Shown: piece by piece, positions 17,287-25,407 of the stretch | How positions within the stretch are numbered: the stretch's first letter is position 1 | Layout: each line of letters opens with the position of its first letter | Source of the DNA: DAOTYX01 sp034434635 | GTDB taxonomy: Bacteria; Chloroflexota; Anaerolineae; B4-G1; DUEL01 | Reading direction: 5' to 3' | Length of the DNA: 37,870 nucleotides | Assembly (NCBI GenBank): GCA_034434635.1 | Contig: DAOTYX010000026.1 | Coordinates: forward strand, 1 to 37,870 | Notes under the pieces: generated by a model | Told to the model about the DNA's origin: nothing | Database searches by the model: none | What the model saw: the letters and a program-made list of their open reading frames with translations, nothing else | Made by a program: the position numbers and the translations under genes

Positions 17287-17446
17287 CCGCCCACAGCGCC
17301 GCCAGCAGCGCCGCCGTCAACGTCAGCAACGCCACGCAGATGGCTGTCAGCGTTGGCGCACTCACCGGCGGCAGGACCGCCAGGCCTGCGCAGGGAGACG
17401 TAGCCTAAATCGCTTCTGCTTCGAACACCTTCGACCTCGCACGGGG

Positions 17447-17474
17447 TTGCCATCAGCGCTCTCTGCGGTACAAT
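17447..17474 (+). promoter_or_regulatory. Sigma-70 promoter of the serine acetyltransferase gene
   Basis: TTGCCA (17447-17452), a 16-bp spacer and TACAAT (17469-17474) lie about 70 bases before the start codon. The rest of the 17287-17545 gap shows nothing else that I can support. Confidence 0.5.
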
Positions 17475-17545
17475 CACCCACACCCTGGCGTCTACCGCCC
17501 CCGGCTAACCGGCGACGGGAAAGCCTGTGGTGAGTGAGGTGAAAG

Positions 17546-18478
17546 ATGTTGGAGACGAGTGTGCCGCAGATTGACCGGGTGGTGCATGCCATCCTGGATT
17601 CTTACGACCGGTTGGGCGGGATCAACCACATCGGCGGTCCCAACCTGCCCTCCCGCCAGAGCATCATAGACATCTTCCACGTGCTGCAATCCCTCATCTT
17701 CCCAGGCTACTATGAGCGGGAACCAGTGGATACCGCCGCCCTGTTCTATCTGACCGGCGAACGGGTAGCCTGGGTACGCAAGAGCCTGGCGGACGAGATC
17801 TACAAGAGCCTGTGCGACGACTGCCGCCTGCAGGGCCGCTGCGACTGCACCCCTGAATGCACCGAGAAGGCGCAGAGCATCACTGACGAACTCCTCGCGG
17901 CATTGCCGGAGATCCGCAGCCGGCTCCACCTGGACGTGCTGGCCGCGCTGGAAGGAGACCCGGCAGCCAGGAGCGAGGCGGAGGTCATCCTGGCCTACCC
18001 CGGCCTGACAGCCGTCACCGCCCATCGCATCGCCCATTTCCTCTACCAGAAGGGCGTGCCATTGTTGCCACGCATCATGAGCGAATACGTCCACCATCAG
18101 ACCGGGATTGACATCCATCCCGGCGCGACGATCGGCGACTGGTTCTTCATTGACCACGGCACGGGGGTGGTGATCGGCGAGACAACCGTCATCGGCGACC
18201 ACGTCAAGATCTACCAGGGGGTCACGTTGGGCGCGCTGAGCGTCAAGAAGTCGCTGGCACAGCAGAAGCGCCACCCGACCATCGAGCATCACACCACCAT
18301 CTACGCTGGCGCGACGATCCTGGGCGGGGAGACCGTCATCGGGCATCATTCCATCATCGGCGGCAATGTCTGGCTGACCCGCTCCGTGCCCCCCTTCTCT
18401 CGGGTCTACAACCCCATCATCTCAAACGAGATGGTCATCGTCAAAGAGGGACAGGCCGCCGACGGGGAGAAGGTGTAG
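17546..18478 (+). CDS. cysE: Serine O-acetyltransferase (EpsC/CysE family)
   Basis: 310 residues. The C-terminal half is a left-handed beta-helix with hexapeptide repeats. It has the CysE hallmarks HHQTGIDIHPGATIG, IDHGTGVVIGET, YQGVTLGALS and KRHPTIE. These form the active site that transfers acetyl from acetyl-CoA to serine, the first step of cysteine synthesis. The N-terminal helical domain is long and holds a cluster of five cysteines (C90, C93, C99, C101, C105). GAGGTGAAAG precedes the start. The stop is 31 bases from that of the convergent birA. Confidence 0.93.
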   Translation: MLETSVPQIDRVVHAILDSYDRLGGINHIGGPNLPSRQSIIDIFHVLQSLIFPGYYEREPVDTAALFYLTGERVAWVRKSLADEIYKSLCDDCRLQGRCDCTPECTEKAQSITDELLAALPEIRSRLHLDVLAALEGDPAARSEAEVILAYPGLTAVTAHRIAHFLYQKGVPLLPRIMSEYVHHQTGIDIHPGATIGDWFFIDHGTGVVIGETTVIGDHVKIYQGVTLGALSVKKSLAQQKRHPTIEHHTTIYAGATILGGETVIGHHSIIGGNVWLTRSVPPFSRVYNPIISNEMVIVKEGQAADGEKV

Positions 18479-18509
18479 CGCACCAGGGATTACGCCACCG
18501 CCGACCGGT

Positions 18510-19316
18510 TCATGGCACAGGAGGGGCCAGCGTCACGTCGGCGGCGCGCAGGTGGTGCAACCCGCCATCGGGGGTGCGCAGCAGGAGCGCGCCGTCCTCA
18601 TCCACCCCCTCGGCCAGGCCAACGAGCCGTTCCGTGCCCGTAGTGGCCTCGACGCGCTGCCCCAAGGTGATCAGTCGGGCGGCCCATTCAGCGTGAGGGT
18701 TCTCTCCGGCCTTCAACCGCGCATACCGCTCCTCCACCCTGTCCAGCAGCGTCACCAGCAGCGCCGCCCGGTCTGCCTCTTGTCCCGTCTCCGCCATCAG
18801 GCTGGTAGCGTCGGGGGCCAACCCGGCCAGATCCTCCGCCGTCACGTTGACGTTGATGCCGATGCCCACTATGACGAAGTCCAACCGATCGCCGGTGACC
18901 CCGCTCTCCGTCAGCAGGCCGGCCAGTTTGCGCCACCGACCGGCGGCTCCTATGACCAGGTCATTAGGCCACTTGAGCGCCGGCCTCACCCCGCTCACGC
19001 CCTCCACCGCCTCCGCCGCCGCCAGGGCGCAGAGCATTGTCAGCCGATGGGCATGAGTGGGGAGGAGCCGCGGGCGGAAGAGTAGCGAGCAGAGCAGGCA
19101 CGCGCCAGGGGGCGCCAACCAGGCCCGTCCGAGCCGCCCACGGCCGGCCGTCTGCTCCTCCGCGACCACCACCGTCCCCTCCTCCGCGCCCTCTGCGGCC
19201 ATCTCTTTCAGCACGTCATTGGTCGAAGTGACGCGTGGCCACAGGAACAGCGCGCTCCCAAAGACGTGGCCGGTCAACCGCGGACGCAGCATGGACAGGA
19301 GAAGCGGTTTCATCAT
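18510..19316 (-). CDS. birA: Biotin--[acetyl-CoA-carboxylase] ligase
   Basis: About 268 residues. The biotinyl-AMP motif GRGRLGR (58-64) is followed by LKWPNDLVI, GIGINVN and a C-terminal SH3-like domain. There is no N-terminal helix-turn-helix, so this is the monofunctional type that attaches biotin to carrier proteins but is not a repressor. The start is at ATGATG (19316/19313) after GCGGGGGA. A longer in-frame start at 19445 would translate the low-complexity repeat into a Gly-Leu-Val tract and is rejected. A possible promoter on the minus strand (CTGTCA-N18-TAAAAT) lies just upstream. Confidence 0.95.
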   Translation of the reverse strand: MMKPLLLSMLRPRLTGHVFGSALFLWPRVTSTNDVLKEMAAEGAEEGTVVVAEEQTAGRGRLGRAWLAPPGACLLCSLLFRPRLLPTHAHRLTMLCALAAAEAVEGVSGVRPALKWPNDLVIGAAGRWRKLAGLLTESGVTGDRLDFVIVGIGINVNVTAEDLAGLAPDATSLMAETGQEADRAALLVTLLDRVEERYARLKAGENPHAEWAARLITLGQRVEATTGTERLVGLAEGVDEDGALLLRTPDGGLHHLRAADVTLAPPVP

Positions 19317-19370
19317 TCCCCCGCAGATTTTACCATCATTCTCAACTACCTGACAGTTCCCCCCAACTTT

Positions 19371-19435
19371 CCAATTCCCAATTCCCAATTTACCAACTCC
19401 CAATTTACCAACTCCCAATGTACCAACTCCCAATG
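19371..19435. repeat. Short tandem repeats (7- and 15-bp units)
   Basis: CCAATTCCCAATTCCCAATT (7-bp period) leads into three 15-bp units, TACCAACTCCCAATK, starting at 19391, 19406 and 19421. The repeat sits in the 302-bp gap between the divergent birA and PIN-TRAM genes, upstream of both promoter candidates. No gene is supported in it. Confidence 0.85.
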
Positions 19436-19447
19436 TCCCCCCCACCT

Positions 19448-19476
19448 TTGACTTTTACCCACAAGTGTGATACCAT
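19448..19476 (+). promoter_or_regulatory. Sigma-70 promoter of the PIN-TRAM gene
   Basis: TTGACT (19448-19453), 17 bases and TACCAT (19471-19476). The leader to the start codon is about 135 bases and includes a small inverted repeat CACCAC/GTGGTG at 19561-19577. Confidence 0.55.
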
Positions 19477-19618
19477 ATTTATACCCAACGATCGTCACCG
19501 GCCACAACGGCCTGGTGGCCGCTCTTTATCAAGTGTTACTGCTCAGCCGGGTCCTGATTTCACCACCAAAAGTGGTGAGCAGTCATTATCAGAGAAGTTG
19601 TTCTCGGAAGGATTTATT

Positions 19619-20674
19619 ATGCGCATGGATTTCATCTCTCGAATTATCGGCATGATCCTTCTGGCGATCGGGGGCCTGCTTCTGGGCGTGCGACTGGCCG
19701 AACTGGGCAACGCCTCGGCATACCTGTACGGGAGCAGTTTCTTCATTGTGGGAGCACTGGCCGGGCTGGTGCTGACCCCCTACCTCACCGTCAGGCCGTT
19801 GCGGTCCATTATTCAGGCCCTTCGCCGCATGCCTGTCCAGCAGTTGCTGGCCGGCACGCTGGGCCTGATCGTCGGCCTGATCATCGCCGCGCTGATGGCC
19901 TTTCCCTTTTCCCTCCTGCCCCCACCCTTCAGCCAGATTCTGCCCTTCCTCGGGGCGGTTCTCTTCGGCTACCTGGGGGTGGTGGCAATGGCCAGCCGTC
20001 AGCAGGAACTCTTCAACCTGTTCCGCAGCCACCGCGCAACCGTCCAGGGGGATGAGGGCTACCGGCCCACGGCTCCGCCAGTGTTGCTCGACACCAGCGT
20101 GATCATTGACGGCCGCATCGCCGACATCAGCCGCACCGGTTTCATCAGCGGCGAGATGCTGGTGCCGGCCTTCGTGCTCAGCGAACTCCAACACATCGCC
20201 GACTCGTCCGACGTGCTGCGGCGCAACCGCGGCCGGCGCGGCCTGGACACGCTGCGTCGGCTGCGGGAGGACTCCCCCGCCCCGGTGCGCATCATTGACA
20301 TGGACGTGGAGGGCGTGCGGGACGTGGACGGCAAGCTGGTGCTGCTGGCCAAGCAACTTCACGCCCCCATCCTCACCAACGACTACAACCTCAACCGCGT
20401 GGCCGAACTCCAGGGCATCCCGGTCCTCAACATCAACGAACTGGCCAACGCCGTCAAGGCGGTATTCCTGCCAGGAGAGACCTTCTCGGTGCAGATCATC
20501 CAGGAGGGCAAGGAGATTGACCAGGGGGTGGGCTACCTGGATGACGGGACGATGGTGGTGGTGGAGAACGGCCGGACGCGCATCGGCTCGCAGTGTGATG
20601 TACTGGTCACTAAAGTGTTGCAGACCGCCGCCGGGCGTATGATCTTCGCCCGACCGGTGGAGGAGGAGAAGTAG
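19619..20674 (+). CDS. PIN/TRAM-domain membrane protein (YacL-like)
   Basis: 351 residues. Four N-terminal membrane helices (about residues 5-125) are followed by a PIN nuclease domain with the acidic motifs LLDTSVIIDGRIAD, DVDGKLVLLAK and LTNDYNLNRVA. The C-terminal TRAM domain (ETFSVQIIQEGKEIDQGVGY to the end) is a probable RNA-binding fold. This is the architecture of Bacillus YacL-type proteins, which are membrane-tethered putative ribonucleases. GGAAGGA sits about six bases before the start. It heads a close-packed run with cysS ten bases downstream. Confidence 0.92.
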   Translation: MRMDFISRIIGMILLAIGGLLLGVRLAELGNASAYLYGSSFFIVGALAGLVLTPYLTVRPLRSIIQALRRMPVQQLLAGTLGLIVGLIIAALMAFPFSLLPPPFSQILPFLGAVLFGYLGVVAMASRQQELFNLFRSHRATVQGDEGYRPTAPPVLLDTSVIIDGRIADISRTGFISGEMLVPAFVLSELQHIADSSDVLRRNRGRRGLDTLRRLREDSPAPVRIIDMDVEGVRDVDGKLVLLAKQLHAPILTNDYNLNRVAELQGIPVLNINELANAVKAVFLPGETFSVQIIQEGKEIDQGVGYLDDGTMVVVENGRTRIGSQCDVLVTKVLQTAAGRMIFARPVEEEK

Positions 20675-20684
20675 GAGGACACGG

Positions 20685-22133
20685 ATGGCCCTGCAGGTCT
20701 ACAACTACCTCAGCCGACAGATGGAACCCTTCGAGCCGCTGACGCCGGGGCAGGTGATGATGTATGTCTGTGGCCCCACGGTCTATGACCACGCCCATAT
20801 CGGCCACGCCAAACTGTATGTGGCGATGGACGTGATCGTGCGCTACCTGCGCTTCAGCGGTTTCAAGGTCCGCTACGTGCAGAACATCACCGACGTGGGC
20901 CACATCCTGGACACCGGCGAGGATCGCATCCTCAAGGGGGCGCGCCGTGAGCGGGTGGAGCCGATGGAGGTGGTGGAGACCTACACCCGTTCCTACTTCG
21001 AGGACATGGATGCGCTGGGGGTGGTGCGCCCGAACATCTCCCCGCGCGCCAGCGCCCACATCCCGGAGCAGATCGAGTGGATCAAGACCCTGCTGGAGCG
21101 CGGCTACGCCTACGAGGTGGACGGCGATGTCTACTTCTCGGTGGAGCGGTTCCCCGATTACGGCCGGCTCTCCGGCCGGCGATTGGAGGAGCAGGAGGCG
21201 GGGGTGCGGGTGACGGTGCGCGAGGAGAAGCGTCACCCGGCGGATTTCGCCCTCTGGAAGAAGGCGGAGCCGGAGCACATCCTGCGCTGGCCTTCCCCCT
21301 GGGGTTGGGGCTACCCGGGCTGGCACATCGAGTGCTCGGTGATGGCCACCAAGTACCTGGGGGAGACCTTCGACATTCACGGCGGCGGGCTGGAGAACAT
21401 CTTCCCGCACAACGAGTGCGAGATCGCTCAGGCCGAGGCGCTCACCGGCAAGCCCTTCGCCCGCTACTGGCTGCTGGCCGGCTCGCTGACGCGGGACGGG
21501 GTCAAGATGAGCAAGAGCCTGGGCAACTCCCTGACGATCAAGCAGGCCCTCTCGACCTACAGCCCGCAGGGAATCCGCGCGCTGGTGCTCTCCGTGCACT
21601 ATCGCGGGCCATTGGACTTCAGCGACGAGGCGATCGGCGCGGCGGAGCGCGGCGTGCAGCGGCTGCACAACACCGTCCGCGCCATCCGCGCGCGCCTGAA
21701 GGACGCGCCAGAAGGAGAGGCCGACCCGGCGCTGGCGGCGGAACTGGACTCCTACCGGCAGTCCTTCCTCGCTGCGATGGATGACGACTTCAACACCCCG
21801 CAGGCGCTGGCGGCGCTGCACGAGTGCGCGCGAGCGGTCAACCGCATGCTGGACTCCAGCCAGCCGCTCAGCCGGGGAACGCTGGCCGCGGCCGAGCAGA
21901 TCTTCCGCGACCTGGGCGGGCAGGTGCTGGGCCTCATCCCCGATCAACTGGAGGCGCCGGGGGCAAGCGGAGAACTGGTCAATGGCCTGATGGACATCCT
22001 GCTGGCCATCCGCCAGGAGTACCGCGCCGCGAAGGACTGGGCGCACGCCGATGCGCTGCGCCAACGACTGGCCGCGCTGGGCATCGTCGTGGAGGACCGC
22101 CCCGAGGGGCCGACCTGGCGGCTTGAGCGGTGA
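20685..22133 (+). CDS. cysS: Cysteinyl-tRNA synthetase
   Basis: 482 residues. Class I signatures are present: HIGHA at 37-41 and KMSKS near 280. The zinc-site residues are visible as C29 in YVCGPTVYDHAHIGHA, the Cys of WHIECS, and the HNECE region. The protein charges tRNA-Cys. AGGAGG lies just upstream of the ATG. The nearby serine acetyltransferase gene is functionally related (cysteine supply) but in a separate unit. Confidence 0.97.
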   Translation: MALQVYNYLSRQMEPFEPLTPGQVMMYVCGPTVYDHAHIGHAKLYVAMDVIVRYLRFSGFKVRYVQNITDVGHILDTGEDRILKGARRERVEPMEVVETYTRSYFEDMDALGVVRPNISPRASAHIPEQIEWIKTLLERGYAYEVDGDVYFSVERFPDYGRLSGRRLEEQEAGVRVTVREEKRHPADFALWKKAEPEHILRWPSPWGWGYPGWHIECSVMATKYLGETFDIHGGGLENIFPHNECEIAQAEALTGKPFARYWLLAGSLTRDGVKMSKSLGNSLTIKQALSTYSPQGIRALVLSVHYRGPLDFSDEAIGAAERGVQRLHNTVRAIRARLKDAPEGEADPALAAELDSYRQSFLAAMDDDFNTPQALAALHECARAVNRMLDSSQPLSRGTLAAAEQIFRDLGGQVLGLIPDQLEAPGASGELVNGLMDILLAIRQEYRAAKDWAHADALRQRLAALGIVVEDRPEGPTWRLER

Positions 22134-22137
22134 GGGG

Positions 22138-22887
22138 ATGCGCGAGACCCTGTACGGACGGAACGCGGTCTACGAGGCGCTGCGGGCGCGCCGACGGCAG
22201 TTCTACCGCCTGATCCTGGCCGACACCGCGCGCGCTGTCGAGGTCATCGGCGACGTGATCGGGCTGGCCGAGGCCGCCGGAGTGCCCGTGGAGCGGGTCC
22301 CCCGACGACAATTGGACTGGTTGGGCGAAGCCCACCACCAGGGGGTGGCGCTGGAGGCGAGCGAGTACCCCACCGTCGGTGTGGACGAGATCCTGGCGCT
22401 GGCGCAGCAACGCGGGGAGCCGCCTTTCCTCCTGCTGCTCGATCTCCTGCAGGACCCGCAGAACATCGGCAGTCTGCTGCGCACCGCTGAGGCGGTGGGG
22501 GTGCATGGCGTGGTGATGCAGCAGCGGCGCGCGGCCGGCGTCACCCCGGCGGTCGTCCACGCCTCGGCGGGGGCGGTCGAGCACATGCTCGTGGCGCAGG
22601 TCGCCAGCCTGGTGGACACGATGGCGATGCTGAAGGCCCGCGGTCTGTGGCTGGCCGGGCTGGAAGCCGCGCGCGGCGCCCAGCGGTACGACCGCACCGA
22701 CCTGAAGGGGCCGCTGGCCCTGGTCGCCGGGAGCGAGGGGGAGGGATTACGCCGTCTGGTGCGCGAGCGGTGCGACTTCCTGGTCGTCCTGCCGATGGCG
22801 GGCCGGGTGACCTCGCTCAACGTCGCCGTGGCCGGCTCGGTGGTGTTGTACGAGGCCTGGCGGCAGCGGTCAACGGAGAGACGGTAG
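22138..22887 (+). CDS. rlmB: 23S rRNA (guanosine-2'-O-)-methyltransferase, RlmB/TrmH family
   Basis: 249 residues. An N-terminal L30e-like RNA-binding domain starts with GRNAVYEALRA. A SpoU methyltransferase domain follows with the three knot motifs LDLLQDPQNIGSLLRTAEA, VAGSEGEGLRRL and LPMAGRVTSLNVAVAGSVVL. It transfers methyl from SAM to a ribose 2'-OH in 23S rRNA. It starts four bases after cysS, and this cysS-rlmB pairing is common in bacteria. Confidence 0.94.
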   Translation: MRETLYGRNAVYEALRARRRQFYRLILADTARAVEVIGDVIGLAEAAGVPVERVPRRQLDWLGEAHHQGVALEASEYPTVGVDEILALAQQRGEPPFLLLLDLLQDPQNIGSLLRTAEAVGVHGVVMQQRRAAGVTPAVVHASAGAVEHMLVAQVASLVDTMAMLKARGLWLAGLEAARGAQRYDRTDLKGPLALVAGSEGEGLRRLVRERCDFLVVLPMAGRVTSLNVAVAGSVVLYEAWRQRSTERR

Positions 22888-22968
22888 ATTGGTGCCGCCA
22901 GGTCCCGCCGGTCTGCAGCCGGCCGTGCTTCTCTGCGCACCCTTCACCACCGGAAAGGATTGCCCTTC

Positions 22969-24015
22969 GTGAAACGTCGCTGGCTCATCCTCCTCATCGG
23001 CCTGGTTGTCAGCCTGTTCCTGCTCTGGTACGCTTTCAGGGACCTGCACCTGGGGGAGGTGGCCGCGGCGCTGCGCACCGCTCGCTACGGCTGGCTCGTC
23101 CCCGGTGTCATCGTCTACTTCATCTCTGTCTGGTTTCGCGCCTGGCGTTGGGGTTTCCTCCTGCGCGGCAGCAAGGTCGTCTCCGCCAATCGGCTTTTTC
23201 CCGTCGTCGTCATCGGCTATATGGGCAACGACATCCTCCCCTTTCGCCTGGGCGAAGCGTTGCGCGCCTACGTCCTCTGGCGGCGAGAGGAGATCAACGT
23301 CGGCACTGCCCTGACCACCGCCGTGGTCGAGCGGCTGTTCGACGGGCTGACCATGGTGCTGTTCGTGCTGGTCGGCCTGTTGTTTGTGCCCCTGTCGGCG
23401 CTGCTGGCCCGTCTGGTGACGATCGCCAGTGCGGTCTTCTTCGGCGCGCTGGCCGTGTTCCTCTTCCTGGCTGCCCGGCCAGCGCTGCTGCGGCGCATCG
23501 GCTGTGGGTTGGTGGAGCGGCTGGTGCCGGAGCGGTTCCGCGCCCCGCTGCTGAGCCTGGTGGAAGGAGTGGTCGGCGGCCTGGAGCGGCTGCGCAGCGG
23601 GCGGGACGTGCTGATTCTCTTCGGGATGACCCTGTGGGTGTGGCTGCTGGAGACGCTCAAGTACTGGCTGGTCAGTTTCGCCTTTCCCGAACTGCATCTG
23701 CCCTACGTGGGCATCCTGCTGATGGGCGGGGCGGTGAACCTGCTGACCGCGTTGCCCTCCCTTCCCGGCTACATCGGCACCTTCGAGACCGGCATCCAGA
23801 TCCTGCGTGAGGGGCTGGGGGCGCCAGCGGCCGCCGCGGGCGGCTACGTCCTGGTGCTGCATGCCATCCTGCTGGTGCCGGTGACGCTGCTGGGGCTGCT
23901 CTTCATGACGCTGGAGGGGGTGAAGTGGACGGAGGTGTGGCGGGAGGCGGGGGGACGCGGAGACGCGGAGACACGGGGAGGATCATGGACATCGGGATCA
24001 TCGGGGCAGGAGTGA
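22969..24015 (+). CDS. YbhN/UPF0104-type membrane protein (lysylphosphatidylglycerol synthase TM family)
   Basis: 348 residues with about eight membrane helices. Family motifs include FRAWRWGFLLRG, IGYMGNDILPFRLGEALRAY, VVERLFDGL and LPSLPGYIGTFE. Members are flippase-like or lipid-modifying proteins; the substrate here is unknown. I chose the GTG at 22969 because AAAGGA lies nine bases before it; a TTG at 22960 overlaps that site. The last 20 residues (GGRGDAETRGGS...) are encoded by 'gacgcggagacgcgg' repeats and look like a recent read-through tail. The end overlaps the next gene by 31 bases. Confidence 0.85.
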   Translation: MKRRWLILLIGLVVSLFLLWYAFRDLHLGEVAAALRTARYGWLVPGVIVYFISVWFRAWRWGFLLRGSKVVSANRLFPVVVIGYMGNDILPFRLGEALRAYVLWRREEINVGTALTTAVVERLFDGLTMVLFVLVGLLFVPLSALLARLVTIASAVFFGALAVFLFLAARPALLRRIGCGLVERLVPERFRAPLLSLVEGVVGGLERLRSGRDVLILFGMTLWVWLLETLKYWLVSFAFPELHLPYVGILLMGGAVNLLTALPSLPGYIGTFETGIQILREGLGAPAAAAGGYVLVLHAILLVPVTLLGLLFMTLEGVKWTEVWREAGGRGDAETRGGSWTSGSSGQE

Positions 24016-25331
24016 CCGGGCTGACGGCGGCCTATGACCTGACACGGGCTGGCCACACCGTCACGATCTACGAAGCGCAGCCTGTCGCCGGCGGGCTGAT
24101 TTCCGGTTTCCGCGACGAGCGCTGGGAGTGGCCGCTGGAGCGGTTCTACCATCACTGGTTCGCCTCCGACCGGGAGGTGCTGCGGCTGATTGACGAACTG
24201 GGGGCCAGCGAACGGGTCTTCTTTCCCCGTCCCACCACCACGGTCTACTATCGAGGGCGGCTGTACCCGCTGGACAGTCCCGTGCCGGCGCTGCGCTTCA
24301 TCCCGTTTGCCCCGCTGCACCGCGCCCTGCGCGTGTTGGCCTTCACCCCGCTGCCGTTCCTCGACCGGCTGCGCGCCGGGCTGGTCGGTTTCTACCTGAC
24401 GCTGACGCGCCGCTGGCAGCCGCTGGAGCGGGTGACGGCGGACGAGTGGATGCGCCGCGCGGTGGGCGAGCGGGCCTACGACGTGCTGTGGAAGCCGCTG
24501 CTGATCAGCAAGTTCGGCGAGGAGCACTACCGAGAGGTCAACATGGCCTGGATGTGGGCGCGGCTGGCCAAGCGCACCGCCGCGCTGGGCTACTTCGTCG
24601 GCGGGTTCCAGGGCTTTGCCGACCTGCTGGTCGAGCGGGTGCGGGCGCAGGGGAGCGTGGTGCGGCTGGCGACCCCCGTGCGGGCGGTGCGGCGGGCGGG
24701 GGAGCGGCTGCGGGTGGAACTCCCCGGTGAGGCCGTCGAGCACGACGCGGTCATCGCCACCTGCGCGCCGCAGGCGTTGGCGGAGCTGGCCCCCGAACTG
24801 CCCGAGGACTTCGCCGCCCGGCTGCGCGGCCTGCGCTCGATGGGCGCGCTGACGCTGGTGCTGGCCCTGACCCATCGGTTGACCGACGGCCACTACTGGA
24901 TCAACCTGCCGAAGGGGGAAGAGATCCCGTTCATGGGGCTGGTCGAGCACACCAACTACATCCCCCGCGAGCACTACGGGGGCGACCACCTGGTCTACTG
25001 TGGCGACTACCTGCCGGTGGGGCATCCCTATTTTGGCTACAGCAAGGAGCGGCTGCTGGAGGTCTACCTGCCGGGGCTATTGAAGATCAACCCCGACTTT
25101 CGCCGCGAGTGGGTGCGGGCGTGCTGGATGTTTGTGGAGGCGTACGCCCAGCCGGTGCCGACGCTGGAGCACTCGCGGAGCATCCCCCCGCTGCGCACGC
25201 CGCTGCCGGGGTTGTGGATGGCGAACATGAGCCAGGTCTACCCGTGGGATCGAGGGAGCAACTACGCGGTGGAGTTAGGGAGGAGGGTGGCGAGGGAGGT
25301 GGGGGAGATTGCGTTCCACGCCCTGATGTGA
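23985..25331 (+). CDS. FAD-dependent oxidoreductase, amine-oxidase/protoporphyrinogen-oxidase-like
   Basis: 448 residues. The N-terminus DIGIIGAGVTGLTAAYDL is a Rossmann GxGxxG motif, followed by the acidic residue of IYEA and PVAGGLI. The C-terminal NAD(P)-binding_8/amino-oxidase fold ends with MANMSQVYPWDRGSNYAVELG, the usual FAD-contacting segment. Proteins of this type oxidise amines, or in surface-polysaccharide loci act on sugar or lipid intermediates. The substrate is unknown. The start follows GGGGAGG, 5 bases before the ATG. Pairing with a YbhN-type protein hints at envelope lipid or glycan metabolism (inference). Confidence 0.85.
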   Translation: MDIGIIGAGVTGLTAAYDLTRAGHTVTIYEAQPVAGGLISGFRDERWEWPLERFYHHWFASDREVLRLIDELGASERVFFPRPTTTVYYRGRLYPLDSPVPALRFIPFAPLHRALRVLAFTPLPFLDRLRAGLVGFYLTLTRRWQPLERVTADEWMRRAVGERAYDVLWKPLLISKFGEEHYREVNMAWMWARLAKRTAALGYFVGGFQGFADLLVERVRAQGSVVRLATPVRAVRRAGERLRVELPGEAVEHDAVIATCAPQALAELAPELPEDFAARLRGLRSMGALTLVLALTHRLTDGHYWINLPKGEEIPFMGLVEHTNYIPREHYGGDHLVYCGDYLPVGHPYFGYSKERLLEVYLPGLLKINPDFRREWVRACWMFVEAYAQPVPTLEHSRSIPPLRTPLPGLWMANMSQVYPWDRGSNYAVELGRRVAREVGEIAFHALM

Positions 25332-25337
25332 TAGAAT
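25309..25337 (+). promoter_or_regulatory. Candidate promoter of the CHAT/STAND/rSAM cassette
   Basis: TTGCGT (25309-25314), 17 bases and TAGAAT (25332-25337). The -35 is inside the last codons of the oxidoreductase gene and the -10 follows its stop directly. It lies about 70 bases before the first cassette gene and at the point where base composition shifts. Confidence 0.45.
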
Positions 25338-25407
25338 CTCTTTGGGTGGGGTATGTGATCTGCCTCTTCTGTTCGCTGCGCCCCTGTTCTGTAGGAGGCC
25401 GCGCGGG

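Noticed and set aside
17246..17365. Minus-strand GTG frame of 39 codons encoding one membrane-like helix, overlapping the end of comEC
   Set aside because: No ribosome site; overlaps comEC and could be chance in Ala/Leu-rich GC-rich DNA or a gene remnant.
20610..22064. 484-codon frame antisense to cysS
   Set aside because: A shadow of the clear cysteinyl-tRNA synthetase.
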